A DNA stretch of 64,000 nucleotides from Polaribacter sp. SA4-12 (GTDB taxonomy: Bacteria > Bacteroidota > Bacteroidia > Flavobacteriales > Flavobacteriaceae): NCBI RefSeq assembly GCF_002163675.1, contig NZ_CP019334.1, forward strand, positions 3,639,501 through 3,703,500, given 5' to 3'. The notes under the pieces were generated by a model that did no database searches, was not told where the DNA came from, and was given only the letters and a program-made list of their open reading frames with translations. Both the position numbers and the translations under genes were made by a program. The first letter of the stretch is position 1. Each line of letters starts with the position of its first letter. Of this stretch, positions 18,849 through 28,822 are shown piece by piece.

Positions 18849-21557
18849 ATGAAAAATAAATACGCAATTTATATCCTATTTTTTCTGTTGTTTTCTTCTG
18901 TTTCATTTTTTTCACAAACAGTAACCATAGATATAGAACAACAAAGGTTTCTTGGCGATGTCTCTAATTTAGATAGAATCAAGTATTTTAATATGCATAA
19001 TTCTGGTCCAGATGCAGAGTCTGAACAATTTTTAAAGGAACATAATGTAGGTTTTGGTAGAGGTTTTTGGGGGCCATTTGCGTCTAAAGGATTAGGTAAT
19101 TTTCCTTCTACATCACCTTCTAATGATGGTTTTGTAAGACAGGTAAGAAGATTTATTGCTACTGCTAGTCCTTTAAATGTATGGAAACCAGGATATAGTA
19201 CAGGTGTTGCAGGTAATGTTGCTGTAAGGTATTTTATGGACGAAGTAAGCGCCAAAGATAGACCAGAATATTGGGAACCTTTTAATGAGCCTTTTATTAA
19301 AGCTGGTAAAACTGAGTATACAAGCTTAGGATATACACAGTCTCAAGTAGTTTCAGAAATGAGTGTTTGGTTTAGAGAAATGGCAAAGAAAATTCATAGC
19401 ACTCCTGAATTAGCAAAAATGAAAGTAATTGGTTTTTCTGATGCATATCCTTCTTTTGAAAGAAGAGGATTCACAAACTGGAGAGATCGTCAGAAAAAAT
19501 TTATAGATATTGCTGGTACAGATATGGATGCACTTTCTGTTCACCCTTATGATGGAGTTAATGTTACTGGTCAAGCAAATGGGCGTTCTGGAAGTAACTT
19601 AGAAGCCATTTTAGATTTATTAGAAACCTATTCAGCTTTAAAATTTGGAGCACCTAAAAAGCTAGCAATTTCTGAATTTGGAGTAATTGAAAACGGAGAC
19701 ATTTATTCTGCAGGTTATAATGATTCTGAAATAGCTTTAACAATAAGAGGGTTAAACAGTATGATGTTTAACTTTTTTGAAAGACAAGATAACATCGAAA
19801 TTACAATTCCATTTATTACAGGTAAAGCAGAGTTCTATTACAAAACTCCTCAAACAAAACCATATATCCCATCTTTAGTAATTCCTACTGAATTAAGAAC
19901 AACAGTAAATCCAAATAACGGGTTATATATTAGTGATAATTTTAAATTATCATGGAAACAAAATTTTTATAAATTTTGGAAAAATGTTGAAGGAGAAAGA
20001 GCAACAATTAATAGTGATGATTTAGATATACAAGCGCAGGTTTTTGTAAAAGGTGATAAAGCTTATGTTGTTTTAAATAATTTAGATGATGCTGATAAAA
20101 ATGTAAACCTTAGTTTTTTAAGTGGTGGGAGTAATATCAGTAGTGTTCTTACAAAATCTATTATTGTTAATGGAATTTTAGATCCATTTTATAATCCAGG
20201 GTCTGTGTCTAGTTCTGTACCAAGCAGTATTTTACTTAAAAATGGTGAGACTATACTTTTTGAAATAACTTATAATTCAAATCTTACTTTTACTAAAACA
20301 ATTACTAGAGAGAAGTATTATGGAAACCCAAGTGATGTTTCTTTAACTTCTGAGTTTGCTCCTGTATTAAAAGCAACAGCAAGTACAAGTCATGCTTTTA
20401 ATTTTTCACGAATAGATAAAGGAACTTTAAACGATGGTAAAGCTACTTTAAGAGTAAGTGTTGGTGTTCCTTTAAAACAAGAGTTTGCATCAGGTTTAGA
20501 AGGTCTTAATATTTTACCAGATGAAATTAAAGTAAACGGTACTGCTTTAACTGTGCCTACCAATTGGAAAGGTTATGATCAAACAGGTCGGGTAGAGTTT
20601 TTTGGTTTGTTAGAGATTAATGTACCTTATAATTTACTAAATTATGGAAATAATACTGTTTCAATTAAGTATAATAAAACAAAAGGTAATTCTAATATTT
20701 CACTAGGAAATAATAGATATGAAAAAGCTAATGTAACAATTGCATCTGTTGTGTTAAGTGTTGAGAGTAAATCTTCTGATTTGTGTACACCAATTAAATT
20801 ATATGCAGATACAGATGGAGATGGTTTAGGTGATCCAAATAGTTTTATTAATCAGTGTCCACCTGTTGCAGGTTATGTAGAAAATGCAGATGATAAGTGT
20901 GTAGACGATTTAGAAAATTCTTGTGCAAATCTTATTCCTGGAGTAATTCAAGCAGAAACTTATACAAATGGTACCTCTAGTGGAGTTCAACTTACAAATA
21001 ATGATACTTTTGTAGGATATATCCAAAATGGAGATTCAACAGAGTATGAAGTTGAAGTTGAAGATGATGGTGTATATAATTTAAGGTTTTTAGCTGCAGC
21101 TGATAATGATGCTGGTGGTAATATAACAATTACAAGCAACAATATTGAAGTAGGAACTGTTACAGTTACTGGTACTGGTGGTTTTAAAATTACCCAAGCT
21201 TTTGATGCTTCTGTAAGTTTATCAAAAGGAACTCAAACACTAAAACTTGAATTTAGTGGAGCAGGTAATGGAGGTGGATATTTATTTGATCTAGATTACT
21301 TTGTAGGAACTCTAAAAACTTTAGGAGTAGAAGACTATTCATTAAAAAATAATTTAAAAGTATTATCTAATCCTGTTTCAAATTATTTAAGATTTTCGTC
21401 TGATTTAGCTGATGGATTAGATTACAAAATATATCAAATCAATGGTAAGTTTGTTAAAAAAGGAGCTTACAATTCTCAGATAAACGTTTCTGATTTAACA
21501 ACTGGCTTGTATCTTATTAAAGTAGAAAACACAGTTTTAAAGTTTATAAAAAAATAA
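18849..21557 (+). CDS. GH86 beta-porphyranase/agarase with CBM6 and T9SS domain (copy 2)
   Basis: A 902-residue paralogue of the preceding gene. Signal peptide and first mature residues are the same at DNA level. Catalytic Glu147 and Glu276 are conserved at the same positions. After the thrombospondin-3-like segment (DTDGDGLGDPN) the accessory module differs: residues about 690-815 look like a CBM6 (IQAETYTNGTSSGVQL, GDSTEYEVEVEDDGVY, LFDLDYFVG). A T9SS sorting domain ends the protein (SNPVSNYLRF, TGLYLIKVEN). The pair therefore combines one catalytic design with two different binding modules, probably to attack different textures or sulfation patterns of the same polymer. Confidence 0.9.
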   Translation: MKNKYAIYILFFLLFSSVSFFSQTVTIDIEQQRFLGDVSNLDRIKYFNMHNSGPDAESEQFLKEHNVGFGRGFWGPFASKGLGNFPSTSPSNDGFVRQVRRFIATASPLNVWKPGYSTGVAGNVAVRYFMDEVSAKDRPEYWEPFNEPFIKAGKTEYTSLGYTQSQVVSEMSVWFREMAKKIHSTPELAKMKVIGFSDAYPSFERRGFTNWRDRQKKFIDIAGTDMDALSVHPYDGVNVTGQANGRSGSNLEAILDLLETYSALKFGAPKKLAISEFGVIENGDIYSAGYNDSEIALTIRGLNSMMFNFFERQDNIEITIPFITGKAEFYYKTPQTKPYIPSLVIPTELRTTVNPNNGLYISDNFKLSWKQNFYKFWKNVEGERATINSDDLDIQAQVFVKGDKAYVVLNNLDDADKNVNLSFLSGGSNISSVLTKSIIVNGILDPFYNPGSVSSSVPSSILLKNGETILFEITYNSNLTFTKTITREKYYGNPSDVSLTSEFAPVLKATASTSHAFNFSRIDKGTLNDGKATLRVSVGVPLKQEFASGLEGLNILPDEIKVNGTALTVPTNWKGYDQTGRVEFFGLLEINVPYNLLNYGNNTVSIKYNKTKGNSNISLGNNRYEKANVTIASVVLSVESKSSDLCTPIKLYADTDGDGLGDPNSFINQCPPVAGYVENADDKCVDDLENSCANLIPGVIQAETYTNGTSSGVQLTNNDTFVGYIQNGDSTEYEVEVEDDGVYNLRFLAAADNDAGGNITITSNNIEVGTVTVTGTGGFKITQAFDASVSLSKGTQTLKLEFSGAGNGGGYLFDLDYFVGTLKTLGVEDYSLKNNLKVLSNPVSNYLRFSSDLADGLDYKIYQINGKFVKKGAYNSQINVSDLTTGLYLIKVENTVLKFIKK

Positions 21558-21574
21558 AGAATCTTACTTTATTG

Positions 21575-21618
21575 AAAAAAAAAGCCAGTAACTTGAATTC
21601 TAGTTACTGGCTTTTTTT
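21575..21618. terminator. Bidirectional terminator between convergent GH86 and sulfatase genes
   Basis: AGCCAGTAAC pairs with GTTACTGGCT across a 10-base loop, with an A tract on the left and a T tract on the right. It lies between the GH86 stop (21557) and the minus-strand sulfatase stop (21633) and can serve both. Confidence 0.85.
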
Positions 21619-21632
21619 ATGAAGTTTAAAAT

Positions 21633-23405
21633 CTAATTTATTGTCAATTCAAAAGAATCTGATATTCCTCCTTTATTAAAGGTAGTTTTTTCATTTGCTG
21701 ATAATGGATACGCATCATCCCAAGAGTAAATGCTAATAGTAACTTTCCCCTTTTTATGAGCTTTTAAAACACCAAATTTATCAATAGTAGCTATCTCAGA
21801 ATTATCAGAATGCCAAAGAATGTTTGTTCTTGTAGCGTTTTTAGGATAAATTTTATGAGTTAATTGATGAGATTCACCAACACTAAAAGATTTAGTTTTA
21901 TTTTGAATCCTAAGCTTACAAACACCTTTAAAATCATACTTTTTGATTTCATTTTTTAAATGCATATATCCTTTCTTTTGTTCAGGAGTTAATTCATCTA
22001 AATTTATTCCTTTGTAAAAACGAAGTCCAAATCTTCCTTTGTTATAATAGTCTCCCTTTAATTCTAAAGGATCTGTTCTTAAATCAAAAAATCTACCTTC
22101 AGGAAAATCTTTATTTGGAGCATAGAACTTGAATTTTTCATTATGAATGTATCGTAATAACTCTTTTTTATTTGTGTAAACCTGATTGTTGTTATACCAA
22201 GTATAAATATAATCTCTATGCTTTTGTTTTCCTTCAATTAAATTGTTCCAAAAAGAAACACCATCAAGTTCATTTTCTCTCTGAATTGAAATATCTGTCG
22301 CCGCTGTAAGTGTTGGTAAAATATCAACAATATCAACCAAACCATTGTATTTTAATGGTTTTTTTGTTTCATTATTAATTTTATTTGGATTACTAATAAT
22401 TAAAGGTACGTGCGTTCCGTTATCAGAAGTTCCTCCTTTACGAGCTGGATATACTTCTCCATTTGGCCAAATGTGAGCGAAAGCTTCCTTCGTTCCATTA
22501 TCACCCATAACAACAATAATAGTATTCTCTGTTAAGTTATGTTCCTCTAGTTTTTTTATTACATTTCCAATCAATTTATCAGTATAAGCAATCATATCTG
22601 GCAAGTATTTTTGATCATCACCACTATGACCATTTCTATTATGATTTGCTTCATCAAAGTTATCAAAAAGAGAATTTGGCTTTGTATCAGGAGTTGGTTT
22701 ATGATCATCGTGTACCAAAAGCATTGGATAATAAAGTAAAAATGGTTTGTCTTTATTCTTATCTATAAATTTTAATGCGTCTCGATTACAGATATCTGGA
22801 CCATACCATCTTCGTCCTGTTTCTGGATCTAAATCTGTTCTTCCTGTATAATTTACTGTTTTCCCATCAACCACTAAATGAGGATTGATAAAACGTTGTC
22901 CTTCTGTTGTTACATCAAAACAAGTAAACTCATCCCATCCAAATTCATAAATATATTTTGCTCCAGGAATTTCTTTAGTTCCTCTTGTTTGCTTCCATTT
23001 ACCATAAATACCTGTTGCATAACCTGCTTTCTTAAAAATATCTCCAATAGTAATATCAGATTTATGTTGAGATTTTGGTCTTAAATAATTCCTAGAATTA
23101 TATTTTCCAGACATTAAAGCTATTCTACTGTTTTCACATAATGGATACGCGTGCGCATTATTAAACAGAATTCCTTCAGTTGCAAGTTTGTCAATTACTG
23201 GCGTTTCAAACTCAACATTCTCAAATAAACCTCTACTAGATGACAATCTGTTTGCACCATAAGAAGTAACTCCTAAATGACTTAAATCATCGATTAAGAT
23301 AAGTACTACGTTTTGTTTTTTTTGCTCTTTAATTTTTTGACCGTAAGAATAATTTAGTGATAATAACACTAATATAAAAGTCAAGTAATGTTTAGTTATA
23401 TTCAT
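21633..23405 (-). CDS. Sulfatase-family protein with CENSR active-site motif and Big2-like C-terminus
   Basis: A 590-residue exported protein (signal peptide ending SYGQ) with the sulfatase alkaline-phosphatase fold: VVLILIDDLSHLG at the N-terminus and VVMGDNGTKEAF later. The position of the formylglycine motif reads C90-E-N-S-R, so the usual proline (or alanine) of C-x-P/A-x-R is asparagine. Cys90 and Arg94 are kept. The last ~90 residues (FSVGESHQLTHKIYPKNA, TIDKFGVLKAHKKGKVTIS) resemble a bacterial Ig-like Big2 domain. It follows the large hydrolase gene by 2 bases. It is either a working sulfatase tolerant of Asn at this site or an altered hydrolase. Confidence 0.82.
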   Translation of the reverse strand: MNITKHYLTFILVLLSLNYSYGQKIKEQKKQNVVLILIDDLSHLGVTSYGANRLSSSRGLFENVEFETPVIDKLATEGILFNNAHAYPLCENSRIALMSGKYNSRNYLRPKSQHKSDITIGDIFKKAGYATGIYGKWKQTRGTKEIPGAKYIYEFGWDEFTCFDVTTEGQRFINPHLVVDGKTVNYTGRTDLDPETGRRWYGPDICNRDALKFIDKNKDKPFLLYYPMLLVHDDHKPTPDTKPNSLFDNFDEANHNRNGHSGDDQKYLPDMIAYTDKLIGNVIKKLEEHNLTENTIIVVMGDNGTKEAFAHIWPNGEVYPARKGGTSDNGTHVPLIISNPNKINNETKKPLKYNGLVDIVDILPTLTAATDISIQRENELDGVSFWNNLIEGKQKHRDYIYTWYNNNQVYTNKKELLRYIHNEKFKFYAPNKDFPEGRFFDLRTDPLELKGDYYNKGRFGLRFYKGINLDELTPEQKKGYMHLKNEIKKYDFKGVCKLRIQNKTKSFSVGESHQLTHKIYPKNATRTNILWHSDNSEIATIDKFGVLKAHKKGKVTISIYSWDDAYPLSANEKTTFNKGGISDSFELTIN

Positions 23406-23407
23406 AT

Positions 23408-25594
23408 TTATTTGCTTTGTACACCTTTATCTGTCTTTATAGACTTTGCTATTTCAATATCTTTCTTCACCCACTCTAATTGTTTGTTCCAATCAAAAGT
23501 ACGTAAGCGAGCAAAGTTTTGTGGCAAATATCTATTTACATTAATGTCTCTATATTTTTCCCAATCTTTTAAAGCGTCTTTTAGATAAGAAATTGCTTTT
23601 TGTTGATGAGTTCCTTTCCCAGTTTCTTTATAAAAAGCTAATTCTACAGCAGCGCTAAATTTATCAGCATAATAATCACCTAAAAAACTCATAGATTTAA
23701 TATCTAAAAGCGTTTGTTTTAATTCATTTGTATTTCCTTCAGATAGCAATTTATCAGCATTTATTCTTGAGTTTTTAGAATAATCTCGTAAGTTTTTAAT
23801 AACTTCTAAAGGTGTTTTTTTGGTGATAACTTCCTTATTTAAAATAGCTTTAGCGTAATCTTCAGCATTTAAGGTGCCACTATCTTGCATTGTAGGATTA
23901 GAAATAAATTTATCTATTGGTTTTAAATCATTCCATAATTCCATACAAGCTTCTGGTTGCCAATGATAATCCCAATCTCCCCAAGAAAATTGATTTACTT
24001 GCGGAATAATCTTAGAAGATTCGCTCCAAGTTTCTAAAAGTAATTTGGCATCTGTTTCTGGAAATTTAGCGCCAATAATTTTTTCAAAACGTTCGTTTTT
24101 TAAATCAGGATTATATCCTAATCTTCCCCATAAAAGGAATTTAAACCAATGTTTATCAATTTCTAATTGTCTTGGTTTTGTTGGGTTTTTACTAATAAAT
24201 TCTCGCCCCCAAACGTAACCATCAGAACCCATATGATAGCCACTAGTTTGTGCTAAAGGCAGATTTTTAATAAACGAACTTGCGTATTCAGGGTTTCCCC
24301 ATCTATGAATAAAAATATCATCGTTTCTTAAATTCCACCAAGATTTTAAGTTTTCAGATTCCATCCATTTAATAAAAGGTTTTGCAAAAGTTGGATCCGT
24401 TTTAGAATACATATGTGCTTTTGAATATTTAAAACTCATATCAAAATTATCAGGATAATCTCCCCAATATTTTTTCACAATTTTCATATCTGTCCACCAA
24501 AATCTGTGAATAAAATTCACTTTTCTTTTAGGTTGCATTTTCTTAGCATCTAAAATTCCTAACCCATAAGTTTCCCAAAGCCATTTTTCTTTATCATCAT
24601 CTACCATTGGTGTTCGCATATTTTCGCCAGCAGTAACTCCAATTCCAGTAACATCAGGATAATTGATTAAGAACTGTTTTACAGATTTACGTAAATAGTC
24701 TTTACTAATTTCATTTTTGTAATCATTCGTAATTCCATATTTCCCTTTTTTATCACCAACTTCTTTGTTAGAACCTGGAGGTGCAGCTCCGTTTAAACAG
24801 ATATTCCAAGTGATAAAATAGATATTTATCCCTCTGTTTTTTGCGTGTTTCATTACCTTCTGCCAGAAAACTATTTTCTCATCAATTGTCATTTTTTTGA
24901 TGACTTTTAGGTTTTCTAAAGGCTTTATACTTGGTAATTCTGGAACGTTCCAAGCATATTGATTTTCTTTTGGCTCAATAGTAGTTCCTAAAACATCTTG
25001 CAAAGCAACATCAGTATACTCATCTAATTTTACCATAGATGAAAACGGATGTGCATTCCAGTAAGAAATAGTATTATATCTATGTCTTGCCATATTATCC
25101 AAGAAACCTTCCCAAAAATCCAATTCCCACATGGTAGCAATATTAGATTGAGCAGCATCACCAGAATCATCAAAACTAGAAGTTCTAATATCTAAGGGAA
25201 TATTAAATTTTATTCCACGATTTTTAATATATGGTTTATCAGTAATAGTTGTTATTTCTGATAATTTAGTACCTGTTTTTATAAGTTCTGCTAATTCTAA
25301 ACCTCCATACATTAAACCAGTTGCATCACCAGATTTTACAATTATTCCATAATCAGAAATTTTCTTAATTGTATAACCTTGTGCTTCTTTGTGTGTGTCA
25401 TCTAATTGGAACTCTATTTTTATGTCATCATTATTACTATTAATGTATGCTTTTGAAGCAATTGCTTTTTTGATATCTGAAACAGCAAATACTACTTGTT
25501 CAATAGATTCATCAAAATTTATTGTTACTTTTTTTTCTGAAGAGCAACTAAGGAATACTATTGATAATAGTAAAAAGGCACAAGTATTTTTCAT
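23408..25594 (-). CDS. Large lipoprotein hydrolase with GH67/GH20-type N-terminal domain
   Basis: A 728-residue lipoprotein (lipobox FLSCSS, Cys17). Residues about 20-125 form a small alpha/beta domain seen at the N-terminus of alpha-glucuronidases and GH20 enzymes (GYTIKKISDYGIIVKSGDAT, GLMYGGLELAELI). A TIM-barrel-like middle follows with RGIKFNIPLD, DNMARHRYNTISYWN, IYFITWNICLNG and GIGVTAGENM. The last 150 residues are helical. I do not recognise a numbered GH family with certainty. It sits one base from a GH16 gene and two bases from a sulfatase, so an exo-acting step on the same galactan is the best inference. Confidence 0.65.
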   Translation of the reverse strand: MKNTCAFLLLSIVFLSCSSEKKVTINFDESIEQVVFAVSDIKKAIASKAYINSNNDDIKIEFQLDDTHKEAQGYTIKKISDYGIIVKSGDATGLMYGGLELAELIKTGTKLSEITTITDKPYIKNRGIKFNIPLDIRTSSFDDSGDAAQSNIATMWELDFWEGFLDNMARHRYNTISYWNAHPFSSMVKLDEYTDVALQDVLGTTIEPKENQYAWNVPELPSIKPLENLKVIKKMTIDEKIVFWQKVMKHAKNRGINIYFITWNICLNGAAPPGSNKEVGDKKGKYGITNDYKNEISKDYLRKSVKQFLINYPDVTGIGVTAGENMRTPMVDDDKEKWLWETYGLGILDAKKMQPKRKVNFIHRFWWTDMKIVKKYWGDYPDNFDMSFKYSKAHMYSKTDPTFAKPFIKWMESENLKSWWNLRNDDIFIHRWGNPEYASSFIKNLPLAQTSGYHMGSDGYVWGREFISKNPTKPRQLEIDKHWFKFLLWGRLGYNPDLKNERFEKIIGAKFPETDAKLLLETWSESSKIIPQVNQFSWGDWDYHWQPEACMELWNDLKPIDKFISNPTMQDSGTLNAEDYAKAILNKEVITKKTPLEVIKNLRDYSKNSRINADKLLSEGNTNELKQTLLDIKSMSFLGDYYADKFSAAVELAFYKETGKGTHQQKAISYLKDALKDWEKYRDINVNRYLPQNFARLRTFDWNKQLEWVKKDIEIAKSIKTDKGVQSK

Positions 25595-25595
25595 A

Positions 25596-26462
25596 TTATT
25601 TTCTTTTTTTCCAAGTTCTAAAATATTTTACGTGGTATTCACCATCCAATCTATCATCATCAGGTAAAGCTCCAAACCATTTGTTAGATTCACAGTTAAA
25701 ATTAATTTCTAAAGGTTGATGCCAATGTGTGTTTTTTGCTTCTCTAAATAGAATTCCATCAATATAAAAACGGATATATTCTGGTGTCCATTCTAAGCCC
25801 CAAGTATGATAATCTGCTTGTAATTCTTCAGGGAAATAATATTTTTTTGTTCTTGAAAAATGCTTCTTAATATTTCCTTTGTCTTTTGGCGTTTTAAAAA
25901 CGTGAATGTTAGAGTTTAGGTCGTGTCTATTATAATCTAATCCAGGAGCATTTTCACAGATATCTATTTCTGTCCACCAATCTCTACTAACATTGGTCAT
26001 CCAAAAACCAGAAACCCAAGGAGTGTCCATCAATTTAACTTCTGCTTCAAAATAACCATATAAAAATTTCTTTTTGCTTTTTATAAACCCTGTAGAATGT
26101 GTAAACTCTTTAGGAAGTTTGTCATCACCATGTTTATTAACTCTAATAACAAGTTCTCCGTCTTCTAAACTAACATTAGAACCATGAAAATAGGTTGGTG
26201 GTCTTCCTTTCCATTTAGGATTGTTAGGAAACCATTTCTTAGTGTTTACCTTTTTTCCTTCAAACTCATCGGAATGTTTTTTTAATAACTTCCAGTTTTT
26301 GGCATTTTTCTGATCAGATAGAGGGAGCTTTTTACTGATTCTATCTACAGCATTTTCTATTTTAACTGAGTCTACATAATTTTTTGGAGGAATCGTTAAA
26401 TTCTGAGAGTAGCTAGCAAAAGTAACTGATAGAAGTAATAAAAATGTTGCAATTGTTTTCAT
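25596..26462 (-). CDS. GH16 beta-porphyranase/agarase
   Basis: A 288-residue enzyme with a signal peptide ending ASYSQ. The GH16 jelly roll contains the catalytic segment WTEIDICE with nucleophile Glu165, Asp167 and acid/base Glu170, and the usual SGFWM strand before it. HTWGLEWTPEYIRFYIDG is the typical later strand. It carries no binding module or T9SS domain, so it is probably periplasmic. It is the first gene of a three-gene operon with the large hydrolase and the sulfatase (spacings of 1 and 2 bases). Agarase versus porphyranase specificity is not resolved by eye. Confidence 0.88.
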   Translation of the reverse strand: MKTIATFLLLLSVTFASYSQNLTIPPKNYVDSVKIENAVDRISKKLPLSDQKNAKNWKLLKKHSDEFEGKKVNTKKWFPNNPKWKGRPPTYFHGSNVSLEDGELVIRVNKHGDDKLPKEFTHSTGFIKSKKKFLYGYFEAEVKLMDTPWVSGFWMTNVSRDWWTEIDICENAPGLDYNRHDLNSNIHVFKTPKDKGNIKKHFSRTKKYYFPEELQADYHTWGLEWTPEYIRFYIDGILFREAKNTHWHQPLEINFNCESNKWFGALPDDDRLDGEYHVKYFRTWKKRK

Positions 26463-26563
26463 GATGAAGTTTTATTTTAAAGAATAAAAGTATAGAATCT
26501 GTTTTTTTTAAGCCACTACTGTTGTCTTTAAATAGAAAATGAATGTTTTATTTTTATTCATAT

Positions 26564-26595
26564 AAAAAAGGGGCTGCAAAATGCAACCCCCTTTA
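26564..26595 (-). terminator. Intrinsic terminator after the multidomain GH16 gene
   Basis: GGGGCTGCA and TGCAACCCC form a stem with one mismatch and a short A-rich loop, flanked by A and T tracts. It lies 20 bases past the stop of the 26615-28669 gene and separates it from the next operon. Confidence 0.8.
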
Positions 26596-26614
26596 AAATA
26601 AGTATTTTGTTTAA

Positions 26615-28669
26615 TTAGTTAATGATTAACTTAAGTGTTTTATCTACTTCATTAGATATTACTTTTACAAAATAAATTCCTTTTGAAAAATTAGTGGTAT
26701 TAATTATATTCAATTTAGTTTGTAGAATTAGTGAACCACTTATATTATAAACACTAACGTTTAGGTCTTTTGATATTGTATCAATAAAGAAATCATTTCC
26801 AGAACTAACAGGATTAGGATATAATTTGATAAAAGATGATGTTTTTGCGAGTGTTTTACTTTTTGTATTACTAGTTTTAGCAGCAACACCAAGATCTGTG
26901 TATGTAAATATTTCCCATTCTCCACGAACTGTAACACTCGTATTTAATATTGGATTTCCTGGAGCTGTTTGAGGTACTTGAACATATTTTCCTGATTGCG
27001 CTTTTAAAGCAAAACGATTAGACCCAGTTAGAACTTCCCAAGTAAACTTAGTGTTGTTACTCGCTTTATTAGTTGCATTAGCAGTTAAGCTTCCGGTTCC
27101 GTTATGTTGTAAATACTTTGTTCCATTGTCTTGTACACTTAAAGCAATTCCGCCATTTGGGTGAGTTTCTATTTTAAAACGTTCCCACCTTTTCCAAGTT
27201 TCTGTTGGTGCAGTTGTTGTTTCCATAGATTTAACAACTCCAGCAGCATCAAAACGTGTAGAAATGTATCCTAATGCAGGTTTTCCTGTTCTATTTACCC
27301 AAGAAGCTTTTACAGGTAAAATAGCTATTATTTTTCCTACAGGAGCTCCAGTAGTTGTTGGTGGTGGGGTAGTTGTGTTTCCAACTACTCCCCAATCAAA
27401 TAATTCCCAATCTAATGGTTGAGCAGCTAAAGATGTAATAGAAGGATTCGTTTGATTTTGTGGAGCAATAACCCAAGCATCTAATTCATAACTTCTTAAA
27501 GAAACTTTGTTAGTACCTCTATCTTTCCAATGAAATTTTTCCCATTGTTGTTTGTTGTTAGATGAAGCAATTAATGGTGCAGTTTCATTAGTTCCTGTAA
27601 TTCTTAAATATTGACCTGTACTTACAGATTTTAATACAACACCATTATTTATTGGGTGCTTTTCTACAATAAAATGTGTTTTATTATCAACGTTGCTTGT
27701 CGAAGAAGCTTTTAAAATTTTTCCAGATTCTACTGATAAATACTTTTTTGGACCAGTTGCTTGTTTTAACCAGATTTTAGAACCTATAGGAGCGTTGTTA
27801 ATTCCGTTTCCATAATCAGAAGATAAAGACGTGTATTCTGGTTTCCCTGGCTTCTTTCGCCAAAAACGGAGCCATTGTACTTCAAAACTAGCAATAGGTC
27901 CTACAATATTCGCATTTGTTAAAGGATTGTCTTGTTGGTATGCTTTACCTCCACTACAACAGGCATTATATTTTGTTTGTCTCAAGTGAGGAGAAGAACT
28001 CAATATGATTTTAGTTGCAGCAGGATCTATTGCAGCGTTTTGTGGTTGTTTCGATCTAAAATATTCAACTCCATCATAAAAGAATACAATTTTGTCTTTT
28101 GCCCATAAAACACCCCATGTATGCTCCTGAAAAGCATTTCTTTTTACTACAGAGTAATCACGAGTAGTTGAATTGTTTTTCCCTTCTACAGCTAGTTTTT
28201 GTGTATAATGATGTGAAGATGTAGCACTTTGCATATGGTTTTGAAAAGCAAAGCCACTGTATTCCATAACATCTAGTTCTGTTGGGTTACCAGCATTGGC
28301 ATTCCACATCCAAAATGTAGGCCATACCTTTCCATTATTGGCACCATTTATCCTTATTCTTGCTTCATAATAACCATACTTTTCATTAGAAGCAATAGTA
28401 TTCTTAGATTCGATCCAGCCTCCTTTTGATGTTGTACCATCCCAAGAATTAGAGATAGTTAATTTTCCTCCAGATACGTTTACTTGGCTTGGTAAAAAAC
28501 CTTCGATTGTAGTATTTTTAACGAACCATTTACTTAAGTTTCCGTTAAATTCATCTGAGTACCTAGAGTCAATTTGCCAGTCATTTGTGTTACCAGGTGG
28601 TTGCGCAAATGTGTTAAAGCTAAATAGCATTGTAATGTAAAAGAATAATAAGTAGTTAAATGTTTTCAT
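26615..28669 (-). CDS. GH16 agarase/porphyranase with beta-trefoil-like repeats and T9SS domain
   Basis: A 684-residue secreted enzyme. Signal peptide 1-22; GH16 domain to about residue 270 with the motif ELDVME (nucleophile Glu131, Asp133, acid/base Glu136); two fascin- or ricin-like beta-trefoil-type segments at about 280-430 and 445-590, separated by a Pro/Thr linker (TTTPPPTTTGAP); and a T9SS sorting domain at the end (LYPNPVSSGN, GIYFVKV). It is monocistronic, with its own terminator. The repeats contain KYLSVESGKIL and KYLQHNGTG patterns typical of sugar- or actin-binding trefoils. It should act outside the cell, initiating depolymerisation. Confidence 0.87.
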   Translation of the reverse strand: MKTFNYLLFFYITMLFSFNTFAQPPGNTNDWQIDSRYSDEFNGNLSKWFVKNTTIEGFLPSQVNVSGGKLTISNSWDGTTSKGGWIESKNTIASNEKYGYYEARIRINGANNGKVWPTFWMWNANAGNPTELDVMEYSGFAFQNHMQSATSSHHYTQKLAVEGKNNSTTRDYSVVKRNAFQEHTWGVLWAKDKIVFFYDGVEYFRSKQPQNAAIDPAATKIILSSSPHLRQTKYNACCSGGKAYQQDNPLTNANIVGPIASFEVQWLRFWRKKPGKPEYTSLSSDYGNGINNAPIGSKIWLKQATGPKKYLSVESGKILKASSTSNVDNKTHFIVEKHPINNGVVLKSVSTGQYLRITGTNETAPLIASSNNKQQWEKFHWKDRGTNKVSLRSYELDAWVIAPQNQTNPSITSLAAQPLDWELFDWGVVGNTTTPPPTTTGAPVGKIIAILPVKASWVNRTGKPALGYISTRFDAAGVVKSMETTTAPTETWKRWERFKIETHPNGGIALSVQDNGTKYLQHNGTGSLTANATNKASNNTKFTWEVLTGSNRFALKAQSGKYVQVPQTAPGNPILNTSVTVRGEWEIFTYTDLGVAAKTSNTKSKTLAKTSSFIKLYPNPVSSGNDFFIDTISKDLNVSVYNISGSLILQTKLNIINTTNFSKGIYFVKVISNEVDKTLKLIIN

Positions 28670-28822
28670 TTGTATTTGTTTTTATGCTCTAAAACTAAAG
28701 TATATTAAGTTTTATGAAGATAACTTATGGGTTTTATCAGATGATAATTATATTTATTAAAGTAGTATATGAGTTTTATAAAAGTACAAATGTTTTATTA
28801 TAAGTGAGTTATGTAGTTGTTC

